Positions 34,952 to 44,269 of a DNA stretch of 64,000 nt are shown piece after piece. The DNA is from Bacteriovoracaceae bacterium (GTDB taxonomy: Bacteria > Bdellovibrionota > Bacteriovoracia > Bacteriovoracales > Bacteriovoracaceae). The DNA lies in the NCBI GenBank assembly GCA_016784965.1, contig JADHTQ010000005.1, forward strand, positions 1 through 64,000, read 5' to 3'. Each line of letters starts with the position of its first letter. The stretch's first letter is position 1. Position numbers and translations under genes: made by a program. The notes under the pieces were generated by a model. It did no database searches. It was not told the DNA's origin and worked only from the letters and a program-made list of their open reading frames with translations.

Positions 34952-36088
34952 TTATAATTTTTTTAAGATCTTAAATAAGTCGTTCATTAAAAAATCGAGC
35001 ACGAGATAGCCCTTCGAGGTAAGTGTGATTTGATAATGAGCAGAGCTGCCTAGAAGATACCCGGCTTTATTCCACTGCGAAAATAGTGCACTTAATCCGA
35101 TGCACTCATTCTTATTAAAATATGTGCTAAAATCTAACCCTCGACTCGTGCGCAGTTTTAAGTAAATTTCTTCTAGTCGCAGTTGCTGCCAAGTGAGATG
35201 CTCTAGGCGAAATTCCTCAGTGTTTTGCTGCCACTGATAGCGAATGGCAGCATGTTGGTTGCGCAAAAGGCCAGTACTGGTAGGACCAAATGCGGCAACA
35301 CTTTCAGAATTCCAATATTTTAGATTGTGCTTTGATTCATATCCGGCAATTGCAAAGTTGGAGACTTCATAATGTAAAAAGCCTTTACTCTTTAGATATG
35401 TAGCAACACTCAAGTATTCTTGCGCAGTCCATTCATCATCTGGCAGAAGGTTTGTATACTGATAGTTTGCTTTGGGGGTTAGAATGTAGACACTAATGTG
35501 CTTGGGGTTATAATGTAGTAGTTGTTCCAGTTCTTTAATTATATTTCTTCGCAGTTGTTTCGATTTTGGAATGCCTAACATTAAATCAATGGAGAAATTA
35601 CTTTTTAAGTTATCAAAACGTTGTAAAGTATTATAAACGTCTTGTTGGTTATGCAGGCGGCCTAATAGTTTCAAAAAGCGGTCGTCCATTGATTGCACTC
35701 CGATGGAAAATCGATTTACACCTGCTTTTTCCCAACTATTTAGGTTAGATTCGGTCCAAGCTTTCGGGTTGACCTCGATAGTCCATTCACAACTCTTGTG
35801 TTTGAGGGCAATCTTTGATAGATAGGTATTAAAAAAATTTGCACCATGACTCCCCCATAAAGAGGGGGTACCTCCTCCGAGATAAATGGTCAGCAGTTCA
35901 CCCCACTTAAAATTATTTTCAAGTAATAGTTTTTGGTGAGTTGCAAGAGAGTTATTTAAGTACTGATGAAAGTTGTTGAACACAGTCTTTTTGGACTCTT
36001 TTTTGAGTTCCATTCTAAAAAAGTCGCAATAATTGCACTTTTTTATGCAGTATGGGAAATGGATATAAAGTGACGAGATAGTTGTCAA
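34952..36088 (-). CDS. hemW: Radical SAM HemW-like heme chaperone (coproporphyrinogen III oxidase-like)
   Basis: A 378-residue radical SAM protein. The Fe-S site CIKKCNYC (Cys14, 18, 21; CxxxCxxC) is followed by Asp-Phe, and IYLGGGTPSLWG is the SAM-binding GGGTPS block. ELVTEANP-like ECTIEVNPKAW and RFSIGVQSMDDRFLKLLGRLHN fit HemN/HemW. The C-terminal HemN domain is present in shortened form. HemW proteins are heme chaperones rather than oxidases. The length (378, HemN is about 450) and the lack of a fourth Cys after CDF favour HemW. It lies upstream of grpE on the same strand, 74 bp away. Confidence 0.87.
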   Translation of the reverse strand: MTTISSLYIHFPYCIKKCNYCDFFRMELKKESKKTVFNNFHQYLNNSLATHQKLLLENNFKWGELLTIYLGGGTPSLWGSHGANFFNTYLSKIALKHKSCEWTIEVNPKAWTESNLNSWEKAGVNRFSIGVQSMDDRFLKLLGRLHNQQDVYNTLQRFDNLKSNFSIDLMLGIPKSKQLRRNIIKELEQLLHYNPKHISVYILTPKANYQYTNLLPDDEWTAQEYLSVATYLKSKGFLHYEVSNFAIAGYESKHNLKYWNSESVAAFGPTSTGLLRNQHAAIRYQWQQNTEEFRLEHLTWQQLRLEEIYLKLRTSRGLDFSTYFNKNECIGLSALFSQWNKAGYLLGSSAHYQITLTSKGYLVLDFLMNDLFKILKKL

Positions 36089-36199
36089 ATTTTTCCCTTT
36101 GTTGTTTTTAATACATCTTACAAAGATAGTTGTTTATAATTACATTAGAATAATAGATGAACAAAGTTGAATATTACTCTACACGGGAATGCTTATAAA

Positions 36200-38770
36200 A
36201 TGCAACATCAACACATTAAACTGAGTAATAATTTAGAAACGCTTTTTGTTAACGCTCCAGGTAGTACTGCAGCCAGTGTACAAATTTGGTTTCGCGCAGG
36301 TAGTGCCTTAGAAGACAAAAAAAATGAAGGCATTGCTCATTTTCTAGAGCATATGTTTTTTAAAGGGACTAAAAACAGACCAGCAGGTATGGTTGCACAT
36401 GAGGTAGAATCCTTTGGGGGAGAAGTAAATGCCTTTACCTCCTTTGATTATACTTGCTACTACATTAACACTCCTAACTCCAAGTTGAGTAAGACAATAG
36501 AAATTTTGTTAGATATGGTTTCTAATCCTCTGTTTGCCAATAATGATTTGCTACCAGAGCGCGAAGTGGTCTTTGAAGAGTTTCGCAGGGCCCAGGATCA
36601 CCCCGGGCAATATTCCTTTTTAAAGATCCAAAAAAATTGTTTTGTTGGTGGATACTCTCATCCTATACTGGGTAACCAAAAAAGCATTAAAAATTTTACC
36701 GTAGAGCAGGTAAAAAAGTTTCGCAACAAGTACTATAATGTTAATAATGCATTGTTGATAGTTGCCGGTGATTTGCGCAACAAAAGTTCGTTAACTAAAG
36801 CGATTGAAAAGTATAAAATCCCAAATGGCCCTGCAACCATTTTTCCCAATTTTTCTCTAAAGCAGCGGGCAAAAATTGATATACATTGTAAAGATGTCAG
36901 AATGTCACAACTCACGCTTTGCTTAAAATCTCCAAGCTATACCGACAACAATGCTACATCAGAAGACTTGGCCATTAATTGTTTGGGGCACGGAGATACT
37001 TCCAGACTTTATAATAAGTTAGTTTTAGAAACCAGTTTGGCAAACACCTCGTCTGCTTCTACGATGTATATGGCAAAAGGTGGTGCCCACTTTATAAGAA
37101 TAAACTTTCCTCATAAACACTTTAGTAAAGTAATAAAAATTTTCCAGCAGATTATTGATGAGGTTTTATACGATGGTCTAAAAGAAAGTGAGATAAAAAA
37201 AATCAAGAAACAATATGTGTCTTCAAAAATATATGAAAAGGAAGCATTGGAATCGTATGCCTTTTCATTGGGCCATGGCTTTGCTCAAACCGGGGATATT
37301 CATTGTGAGGAAGCGTTCATTGAAAAAATGAAAAAAACTTCCAGAGAATCAGTCAATAAAGCTTTGCGAGATATTTTTGAAAGAGAAGTGCACTTGAACC
37401 TACAGATTCCAAAAGATGAATCACTACAAAAAAGTAAACTTGTTTTAGAAAAATTTAAAAATTACATGGACACTAAACGTCACAAGCTTAAACAAAGAAA
37501 AGAAAGTAGTGATAAAGCACAGAAGGCTTACTCTAAATACGACTCAAAAGCTCAGGTAATAAGGTTGAAAAAAGGTATTACATTAATTTACCGCCAAAAT
37601 ACAATGACACCAACATTTATCTTGCACTCCTACGTTAAAGGTGGATTGAGCGAAGAAACTAAAAACACTAGTGGCGTATATAATTTGTTAAGTTCGGTTA
37701 TGGTGCAAGGTCACAATGATATACCCGACTCAACAATCAGAAATACCCTGGAGAACTGCTCGGCTTCTTTGAGTGGGTTTACCGGTAAGAACGCTTATGG
37801 ATTGACCCTCCATGGCCAAACGGAACACTTGCCAGAATTGCTCAAGCACTTTATGGGATCACTTTTAAGTCCAGATGTTCCATCAAAGGAGTTGGAGCAT
37901 GAAAAAGAGATGGCCTTGCGGGCCCTTGAAAGTCAAAAAGAAGATGCCACCAAAATTTGCTTTAGAGCATTTTTAAAATCAATTTTTAGGGACCACCCTT
38001 ATTCCATGAATATTATTGGAACACAAAAGAGCATCCCTGGCATTACTCGCAATATGATATTGAGTAAACATAACAAAAATTTAAAAACCAAAGAAATTGT
38101 TATTACATACTGTGGTGACTCAGAGCTAGAAGACTTAATGAGTTTTTTAGATCCTTATCTGCAAGGGTTAAAAGCAAGACCGCAAAGCAATACTATAGCT
38201 AAACAACACAAGCCGGTAGAAGCACAAGAGATCTTTATACCATTTGATCGTCAACAAACCCAAATACTACTGGGTTTTCAAGCACCTTCTATGAAGTCGA
38301 AAGATCACCTATACCTAAAAATGCTTACGACTCATTTATCCGGACAATCATCTGACCTTTTTGTCTTAGTCAGAGATCGATTAGGGCTTTGTTATACCGT
38401 TTCTCCCGTGCATTTTATGGCAGTGGAGGGAGGTTACTGGGGCGTTTATATGGCGTCTGGTCACGACAAAGTTTCAGCTGCCATTTTGGCCATCAGAAAA
38501 ATTTTAGAAAACATTCAAAACAATGGCCTATCTCAAAAAGAGTTCAACCGCATTAAAAAAATGATTGATGGACAAAATCTTCTCAATATTCAAACCAATG
38601 ATGATTACGCCAACATTTATTCTGTTCCAGTACTCCACGGACAAAATATTGACTTTTTTTATGACAGAAATGAGGCGATTAAAAAACTGACATATGACTC
38701 GTTTCAAAAAAATATCAAGAAAATTCTTGGTAACGCTTTTAATGTCGTCATTGTGGGGCGAGATAAATAA
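36200..38770 (+). CDS. M16 family zinc peptidase, two-repeat (pitrilysin-like)
   Basis: A roughly 856-residue protein with two insulinase-fold halves. The first half has the inverted zinc motif HFLEH (H47-F-L-E-H51), the distal Glu region (LLPEREVVFEEFRR) and the YYNVNNALLIVAGDL repeat pattern. The second half (about 440-850) has no HxxEH and is probably the substrate-clamping inactive half. No signal peptide is evident, so it is likely cytoplasmic; pitrilysin itself is periplasmic. The TTG at 36167 would add 11 residues but has no better ribosome site; the ATG at 36200 is used here with modest confidence. Confidence 0.85.
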   Translation: MQHQHIKLSNNLETLFVNAPGSTAASVQIWFRAGSALEDKKNEGIAHFLEHMFFKGTKNRPAGMVAHEVESFGGEVNAFTSFDYTCYYINTPNSKLSKTIEILLDMVSNPLFANNDLLPEREVVFEEFRRAQDHPGQYSFLKIQKNCFVGGYSHPILGNQKSIKNFTVEQVKKFRNKYYNVNNALLIVAGDLRNKSSLTKAIEKYKIPNGPATIFPNFSLKQRAKIDIHCKDVRMSQLTLCLKSPSYTDNNATSEDLAINCLGHGDTSRLYNKLVLETSLANTSSASTMYMAKGGAHFIRINFPHKHFSKVIKIFQQIIDEVLYDGLKESEIKKIKKQYVSSKIYEKEALESYAFSLGHGFAQTGDIHCEEAFIEKMKKTSRESVNKALRDIFEREVHLNLQIPKDESLQKSKLVLEKFKNYMDTKRHKLKQRKESSDKAQKAYSKYDSKAQVIRLKKGITLIYRQNTMTPTFILHSYVKGGLSEETKNTSGVYNLLSSVMVQGHNDIPDSTIRNTLENCSASLSGFTGKNAYGLTLHGQTEHLPELLKHFMGSLLSPDVPSKELEHEKEMALRALESQKEDATKICFRAFLKSIFRDHPYSMNIIGTQKSIPGITRNMILSKHNKNLKTKEIVITYCGDSELEDLMSFLDPYLQGLKARPQSNTIAKQHKPVEAQEIFIPFDRQQTQILLGFQAPSMKSKDHLYLKMLTTHLSGQSSDLFVLVRDRLGLCYTVSPVHFMAVEGGYWGVYMASGHDKVSAAILAIRKILENIQNNGLSQKEFNRIKKMIDGQNLLNIQTNDDYANIYSVPVLHGQNIDFFYDRNEAIKKLTYDSFQKNIKKILGNAFNVVIVGRDK

Positions 38771-38858
38771 ACAAAAATTGTCAAAAAAAATTCTATGAAA
38801 AGAATTCATAATAATCTATAATTCTTATAATTCACCCAGTGTTGCTATAAACTACATA

Positions 38859-40649
38859 ATGAGAAGTAGAGTGCTAATGACATTAGAAAAGACATCTGTT
38901 TACCGTGAGCGCCTATGCGCCGTTGCCTTAGAAGACATTGATATTTTAAATCGCAAGTGTCATTTTTTACCAGAATCGTCGATGCATGACCTGGAATCAG
39001 ATATCGACAAACTTTTAAGAGCAAATATTTCTCAAAAGTTTAAAATTTTTCTTACTAATCCCTCCAATCAATCTGAAACTTGGTTAGAAAAAACGTATCA
39101 AGTAGCGACAAAAGAGGAGAGGATTGAGACTCTTCCATACTCGGTGGAGTACGATTTACCCAATAATTGTGAATTTGATATAAATGCATTTTTTACCAGC
39201 AGTTTTTCTTCTTTAAGGGCTGAACATCAAAAAGGGGTAATTAAGAGTTTAAACCTATCACTTTTTGACTCTTCTCGTTTAAGTTCAGTATTTAATGGTC
39301 TCTCAATGACCGGTAAAGAATTAGTGGAACCGATGCCCGCTTCAGAACCAGAAATACCTGTCAATAAAGGTTTACTAAACTGTTTTTTGACCTCCAAGAG
39401 GTCATTTTTTATTTCGAGTTATGTCGATTCTAGAAAGCGAGTCCAAGAGTTTGTAGCGGTTGCCAATAAATTAAAAAGGACGCCCGTGCTATGGACTTTT
39501 GCTGATGGTCTGCAAGTATTAGATGATCCAGGCACTAAGGTTAAGTATGTGTACCACGATCAATATCTCACACATACGAGGATGCACGCAAGACAGTTGA
39601 TTAGCTATATAAAAAATGAGGGCAAAAGAGATACACTGTATCTACTAGAAGATTTTCACTACTACTTGGCAAAAGATCACTTTAAAGGCCCAGAGTTTGC
39701 CGAATTGATATCACAGATTAAATCACTTGCTCCCTCATTAAAAGAGCTGGGAAGTGTCGTAGTAATTTTGTCGCCTAAGACGGATCTGCCACAAGAGATT
39801 GCTCCCATTTTTGAAGTTATCAAAGGGAACAAGGCAGATGATAAGTTTGTATTTTTGGAAAAATACGGAACTGATTTTACTAAATTGATACAAGAAAACA
39901 AGATGAAGCCAGTTGTGGGCAGAGATGAAGAGATCACACAATGCTTGAAAATCCTATCTAAAATGGAAACAAACAATCCATTATTAATAGGAAATGCCGG
40001 AGTTGGAAAAACTGCCATTGTAGAAGGATTGGCAGCAAGGATTGCAGAGGGAAGGGTTCCGAAATATTTTATGGGAAAAAAAATTATTTCCCTCAATTTA
40101 AACGCACTTATTTCCGATACAAAATACCGTGGCGAATTTGAAAGTAGATTGGAAGAAATTCTAGAAGAGGTGCGTGGTAACGCAGATAAAATAATTATAT
40201 TTATAGATGAGATACATACTTTATTAGGTTTGGGGTCCACTGAGGGCTCAGCAGGCGCTTCCAATGTGTTAAAACCGGTTTTGGCCCGTGGAGAATTTCC
40301 ATGTATTGGTGCCACAACTGGCGCAGAGTACGACCGCTACATTAGGCAAGATAAGGCACTAAGCAGACGCTTCCAGGTAGTAGAAGTAGAGGAGCCAGAT
40401 GAGTGGGAAGCATATCAAATGCTTCAAGGTGTTACCGAGGTGTTTGAAAAGCACCATGGGGTACGGATTTCAGATGATGCTTTACGTGTTTGTGTAAAGT
40501 TGTCATCTCAGCTGATCGAAGATCAGTGCTTTCCTGGAAAGGCGATTAAGATGCTCGATGCGATATGTGCGTCGGCGGTCTTTGAAGATATAAGAGACAT
40601 CGATTCTGATTTTGTTACTTATGAATTTTATAAATTAAAGGAGAACTGA
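38859..40649 (+). CDS. AAA+ ATPase: Ycf46-like domain fused to Clp D1-type module
   Basis: A 596-residue protein, first gene of the actin/coiled-coil operon. Residues about 330-590 are a Clp/Hsp100 first-ring AAA+ module: KYGTDFTKLIQENKMKPVVGRDEEI, Walker A GNAGVGKTA (about 378), sensor/pore region KYRGEFESRLEEIL, Walker B IIIFIDEIHTLLG (about 447), Arg-finger KALSRRFQVVEV (about 500). Only one ring is present: no D2, no ClpA N-domain. Residues about 180-325 resemble the inactive N-terminal AAA domain of Ycf46 (VLWTFADGLQVLDDP, TLYLLEDFHYYL, VVVILSPKTDLP). The start could instead be the ATG at 38877. Confidence 0.8.
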   Translation: MRSRVLMTLEKTSVYRERLCAVALEDIDILNRKCHFLPESSMHDLESDIDKLLRANISQKFKIFLTNPSNQSETWLEKTYQVATKEERIETLPYSVEYDLPNNCEFDINAFFTSSFSSLRAEHQKGVIKSLNLSLFDSSRLSSVFNGLSMTGKELVEPMPASEPEIPVNKGLLNCFLTSKRSFFISSYVDSRKRVQEFVAVANKLKRTPVLWTFADGLQVLDDPGTKVKYVYHDQYLTHTRMHARQLISYIKNEGKRDTLYLLEDFHYYLAKDHFKGPEFAELISQIKSLAPSLKELGSVVVILSPKTDLPQEIAPIFEVIKGNKADDKFVFLEKYGTDFTKLIQENKMKPVVGRDEEITQCLKILSKMETNNPLLIGNAGVGKTAIVEGLAARIAEGRVPKYFMGKKIISLNLNALISDTKYRGEFESRLEEILEEVRGNADKIIIFIDEIHTLLGLGSTEGSAGASNVLKPVLARGEFPCIGATTGAEYDRYIRQDKALSRRFQVVEVEEPDEWEAYQMLQGVTEVFEKHHGVRISDDALRVCVKLSSQLIEDQCFPGKAIKMLDAICASAVFEDIRDIDSDFVTYEFYKLKEN

Positions 40650-40652
40650 GAA

Positions 40653-42149
40653 ATGGTAGATTTTACGGCAATTGGTGGTGAGTTAGGGACTTCGACATCC
40701 AAATTTTCTTGTGAGGACACAATTATAATCTTTTCCTCTGTAGTTGGTGATGCTCTTACAAAGAATATGGAGGAGAGCTGGAGACTAATGAATAGGTCTA
40801 GTGATAATAGGTGGATCAAAAACTTGGCAATTTTCGATGAGCAGAGAAACTCATGGAGATATGTTGGGGCAATGACAAGATGCTCTGAAAAGTGCAACTG
40901 GTTTACAAAAAGAGGACTGATATCCAATAATGATGATGCGTATGTATCCATTAAGGCCGGTTTGTTTTTGTTGAACCATGAAAGGCAAAATCAGGGTAAG
41001 CCTGAGGTTGGCAGAGTTGGATTTGGATTTGGTATTACCGTTCGACACGGAGAGAACGTAATTGAAAAGTTTTTTAATTACATGAAGGGCAGGCTGGATG
41101 AAGAAGGTGGCAAAAAGTTTATTAACATCAAGGCCAAAAACGTAGCTACCAATGAAGAGAAGGACTTAAAGATTGAATTAGATTTTGCAGTCATGCAGTA
41201 CCAGGCATATGGTGCCTATATGACGATTCTATTTTCTAAATACAATATGCAAGTGTACAATACATATGTAATCGACATCGGTCATGGTACATGGATCAAG
41301 CTGCCCATTGTAGACAATGAAGCAGATGTTAACTTATCAGATTCAAGGACTGAAGGTATTTTTACTATCACTCAAAATATTTCTAAGCTAATTTTTGAAT
41401 CAAGTGGACAGAAGTTTAAAATCCCTGAGCAAAAAATTATGGAGAAGTTGCCCTCTAAGGACTATAAAATTGAGGTCCCAGGGGTTGGCGTTTTTGACTT
41501 CCAGCGGCTTCTAGAGCACGAGTGTCGGCAGTTGGCAGTAGATATCGTGGAGCATGCGATAAACGACTTTGCGATACTATCTCAGAAGGGTCATACAATA
41601 GATTACTTTACCATTATAGGTGGTGGTGCTCATCTGCTATTTGATACTATTAAAGAAGAGATCGGCAACTACTTTCAATGGCCAAAAGAGATCATGGATA
41701 AAAAAGTTATTGCACCCGCATCTCTTGGAATCGACAGTCGTTATATCAACTGCGTGGGCTTTATGCTGCTTGCTAGAGACCAACACGCGATTGAGCATGA
41801 CGAGGATGTAGATCCCAATTTTGAATTAAACCATATTGTTTTTGATATTGACCTCGACGCCGATGGCAAGAAGATGGATAGCAGAATGGTTTCTAAAATG
41901 GAAGGCCATAAGCACGAGGAAGAAAAGAAAGCGGCTGATAAAAAAGCAGCTGAAGAGAAGAAAGCGGCTGACAAAAAAGCAGCTGAGAAGAAAAAAGCTG
42001 ATGATAAAAAAGCTGATGATAAAAAAGCTGATGATAAAAAAGCTGATGATAAAAAAGCTGATGATAAAAAAGCTGATGATAAAAAAGCTGATGATAAAAA
42101 AGCTGACAAGAAAGCTGACGACAAGAAAAAGAAGAGTGACGCCAAGTAA
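40653..42149 (+). CDS. ParM-like actin-fold ATPase 1 with KADDK repeat tail
   Basis: A 498-residue protein with the actin/Hsp70 nucleotide-binding pattern. Phosphate-1 is AIGGELGTSTSKF (6-18). Phosphate-2 is YVIDIGHGTWIKLP (about 205-218). The adenosine loop is FTIIGGGAHLLF (about 319-330). This arrangement (D-I-G-x-G-T) is like ParM/StbA and archaeal actins rather than MreB. The body ends at about 415; the rest is a Lys/Ala/Asp-rich tail with seven ADDKK units. It probably forms filaments; the tail could bind membrane, DNA or partner proteins. ATG 3 bp after the AAA+ stop, with AAAGGAGAA. Confidence 0.8.
   Translation: MVDFTAIGGELGTSTSKFSCEDTIIIFSSVVGDALTKNMEESWRLMNRSSDNRWIKNLAIFDEQRNSWRYVGAMTRCSEKCNWFTKRGLISNNDDAYVSIKAGLFLLNHERQNQGKPEVGRVGFGFGITVRHGENVIEKFFNYMKGRLDEEGGKKFINIKAKNVATNEEKDLKIELDFAVMQYQAYGAYMTILFSKYNMQVYNTYVIDIGHGTWIKLPIVDNEADVNLSDSRTEGIFTITQNISKLIFESSGQKFKIPEQKIMEKLPSKDYKIEVPGVGVFDFQRLLEHECRQLAVDIVEHAINDFAILSQKGHTIDYFTIIGGGAHLLFDTIKEEIGNYFQWPKEIMDKKVIAPASLGIDSRYINCVGFMLLARDQHAIEHDEDVDPNFELNHIVFDIDLDADGKKMDSRMVSKMEGHKHEEEKKAADKKAAEEKKAADKKAAEKKKADDKKADDKKADDKKADDKKADDKKADDKKADDKKADKKADDKKKKSDAK
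41998..42102 (+). repeat. Seven perfect 15-bp tandem repeats in the actin-1 tail
   Basis: Unit GCTGATGATAAAAAA occurs seven times, encoding ADDKK, and is followed by degraded copies to about 42120. Repeats of this perfection are prone to slippage but stay in frame (15 bp). Upstream (41928-41997) a related AADKKAAEEKK pattern precedes them. Confidence 0.95.
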
Positions 42150-42160
42150 CAGGAGGATAT

Positions 42161-42694
42161 ATGAATACATCATATTTGGTTATGGATAACGAGCTAAAAA
42201 CACTTGTTCGAGATTTCTCTAAGGGCTACCCCTATGGGGCCAAGGGTGGTCTCAAAATAGTGCTCAAGTATTACATGAAGTTTCATAAAAAGTGCCGTCG
42301 AAAGGGTGAAGATCCTATTGTTGCATTTGAAAAATTGGTTTCCCAATATGTTTCGGGGACACCTTATGGTGAGTCTGGTGATTTGAATTCGATTTTAAAT
42401 GAGAAAATTCGCAGTCTGGACACCATCCTTGAAGCTGATAGAAAAGTTCAGGTAAAAGGTATAGATGATGGATCGATACTAGATGCCATCAGAGAGGTTA
42501 AGAGTATTGTTCAAGGCATGGGCTCAGGCGGAGGCGGCGGTTATGGCAACGCTATGCCTAGAAAACTCAAGGATTTTAATCCCTCAAATCCAGCAGAACT
42601 TTTAAGGTTGGATAGAAATGCTAGTGTACCCCGAGAGCGTCAGAACTACAGGGATTTGAGAAAAAAGAAGGGGCAGAAAAAGGTTGAGTTTTAA
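42161..42694 (+). CDS. Hypothetical partner protein of the actin cluster, 177 aa
   Basis: I do not recognise this protein. A basic helical N-terminal domain (about 1-105: LKTLVRDFSKGYPYGAKGG..., later VSQYVSGTPYGESGD) contains a repeated 'Y-PYG..G' element. A glycine-rich linker follows (GMGSGGGGGYG), then a very basic tail (ERQNYRDLRKKKGQKK). By position between two ParM-like genes it could be an adaptor comparable to ParR, but no ribbon-helix-helix is visible; that is a guess. AGGAGGAT is a strong ribosome site, 11 bp after the previous stop. The stop overlaps the next ATG (TAATG). Confidence 0.72.
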   Translation: MNTSYLVMDNELKTLVRDFSKGYPYGAKGGLKIVLKYYMKFHKKCRRKGEDPIVAFEKLVSQYVSGTPYGESGDLNSILNEKIRSLDTILEADRKVQVKGIDDGSILDAIREVKSIVQGMGSGGGGGYGNAMPRKLKDFNPSNPAELLRLDRNASVPRERQNYRDLRKKKGQKKVEF

Positions 42695-43815
42695 TGTTTA
42701 CACCAACAAAAAAAATATTTGTTGATCCAGGTAACTTCTATACAAAAATTATTGTAATGAAGGCCGATGGTAGTGGCGGGTTCGAATTTTACGGAAAAAC
42801 CTTTTTCCCTTCAACCGTCACTCCTGCCGCCAAAGAGTCAGGTATTTCGATGCTCTATGGTAATCAGGAGGAAGGCCTGTTTGCAGTAGGACGAGATGCG
42901 CTCGTTTTAGGTGGTTTCACCTATGAGGAGGCAAAACTGCATCCTTGGGGCTGGCGTAGGGATAACGGCAAAAGTTTAGTTACAAAAATTTTGTATGATT
43001 ATGTGGATGAAAAAAACGAACAAATGGAAGTGACGTTTTTGTATGACAGCGCTGAAAAGTTGGCCCTTTTAAAAGAAGTGGTAAAAGACTACAGCAAAGA
43101 TGATGAATTGGTGCCAGTTGAAGCTTTTAGACATCTTGATCAGCACCAACATCATAAAAATACAGAAGTAAAATTTAACTATGTTCCAGTCAGTGATGTG
43201 TTACTAAATTATTTGACTTCATTTGGAGAAGAATTTCGCAAGAGCATAGTAGTAGACATTGCGCACAACGACGTTAAGCTCTTCATTATTGATTCTGAAA
43301 CAGGTGTGAGCCTGTTTAAGACCATAGAAATAGGGGTTAGTACCTACTATGAGAAAATAATGAAACTTTTAACTGAACAAGCGGAAAGTCGAGTGAATTA
43401 TGGTTGGCTCATAAAACAGATAGAGTGCGGCATCACCGAAATTGAGGTTGTATCAGAGATGGATACTTCCGACGGGGATGGACTCGCTATTAGTTTGTTG
43501 AGTGAGAGATTACTGGGAAAACCGAGTGTTCTATTGAATCATTTGAAACAGCGTTTTGACATAAACGACGTTATTGAAAATGTCAGATGGGATCTCAATA
43601 AAGATATTAAGAATATGGTTTATGATACACTGGTTACGTATTGTAGCAATAACGCCATAAACATTGATATCTTGGCCATAATTGGCGGTGGTGCAAATTA
43701 TAATGGAGAAATCCTCGCTCAGAACTTAGAGGAGGAGGAAATTTCGCCAGATATTATTGTGGTGAACGAAATTCCATTATATACTTTAGTAAAGAATGTA
43801 ACGGAGATGTGTTAA
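42694..43815 (+). CDS. Actin-fold ATPase-like protein 2 (divergent ParM-like)
   Basis: A 373-residue protein with the actin/Hsp70 plan. Phosphate-1 is KKIFVDPGNFYTKIIVM (5-21). The phosphate-2 position is SIVVDIAHNDVKLFII (about 183-198), where the usual DxGxxT is changed to DIAHND. The adenosine loop is AIIGGGANYNGEI (about 329-341). Loss of the glycine/threonine in phosphate-2 suggests altered or lost ATP hydrolysis, so it may be a regulatory or capping relative of its neighbours. The start overlaps the previous stop by one base, which indicates translational coupling. Confidence 0.75.
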   Translation: MFTPTKKIFVDPGNFYTKIIVMKADGSGGFEFYGKTFFPSTVTPAAKESGISMLYGNQEEGLFAVGRDALVLGGFTYEEAKLHPWGWRRDNGKSLVTKILYDYVDEKNEQMEVTFLYDSAEKLALLKEVVKDYSKDDELVPVEAFRHLDQHQHHKNTEVKFNYVPVSDVLLNYLTSFGEEFRKSIVVDIAHNDVKLFIIDSETGVSLFKTIEIGVSTYYEKIMKLLTEQAESRVNYGWLIKQIECGITEIEVVSEMDTSDGDGLAISLLSERLLGKPSVLLNHLKQRFDINDVIENVRWDLNKDIKNMVYDTLVTYCSNNAINIDILAIIGGGANYNGEILAQNLEEEEISPDIIVVNEIPLYTLVKNVTEMC

Positions 43816-43846
43816 AAAGAACTTAAATAGTTCCAAGGAGTAAATA

Positions 43847-44269
43847 ATGACGGAAACTAGCGCGATTACATCTAACAGGGTTGGCGGTCATGTTGGGCAT
43901 GGCTTTGATGCAAGTATGAATTTTTTAGGACAGGTGTCTGCTCATGTTGTCAATTCTGGAAAATTTATTATTGATATCGGTAGGCAGTGGGCACAAGCGT
44001 TTTTTGACGCGTGCCGCATGAAACCTAAAGAGGGGACTACCATTAAATATTTAGTAGGAGTGAAAGCTTCTGAATTTGACATGGAGTACCAGAAAGATTT
44101 CTACACCAATGTGGGTAAAGAACTAGTTGATCTTTCCAAAATGGACGAGCTTAGTGATGATCTATTAATTATTGATACATCAAAATTTAAGCATACGTTT
44201 AACGAGCTAGGTGACCAAAAGGACGTTGAGTCACCTGACATAGGGGTGCAAGGAGAGCAAAATGACTGA
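43847..44269 (+). CDS. Hypothetical protein of the actin cluster, 140 aa
   Basis: I do not recognise this protein. It is soluble, with a hydrophobic/amphipathic N-terminal half (about 15-55: VGGHVGHGFDASMNFLGQVSAHV; WAQAFFDAC) and an acidic C-terminal half ending in a disordered tail. No signal peptide or catalytic motif is visible. AAGGAG is 7 bases before the ATG. Its 3' end overlaps the next gene by 8 bp (ATGACTGA), so the two proteins are probably made in matched amounts and may bind one another. Confidence 0.7.
   Translation: MTETSAITSNRVGGHVGHGFDASMNFLGQVSAHVVNSGKFIIDIGRQWAQAFFDACRMKPKEGTTIKYLVGVKASEFDMEYQKDFYTNVGKELVDLSKMDELSDDLLIIDTSKFKHTFNELGDQKDVESPDIGVQGEQND

Noticed and set aside
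38869-38877. GAGTGCTAA, a perfect right half of a CIRCE heat-shock operator near the AAA+ gene start
   Set aside because: The left half TTAGCACTC is not present nine bases upstream, so it is most likely chance.
41741-42173. Long open frames on both strands across the KADDK region
   Set aside because: They are the reading-frame shadows of the 15-bp repeats; the forward actin-1 frame is supported by its conserved core and ribosome site.
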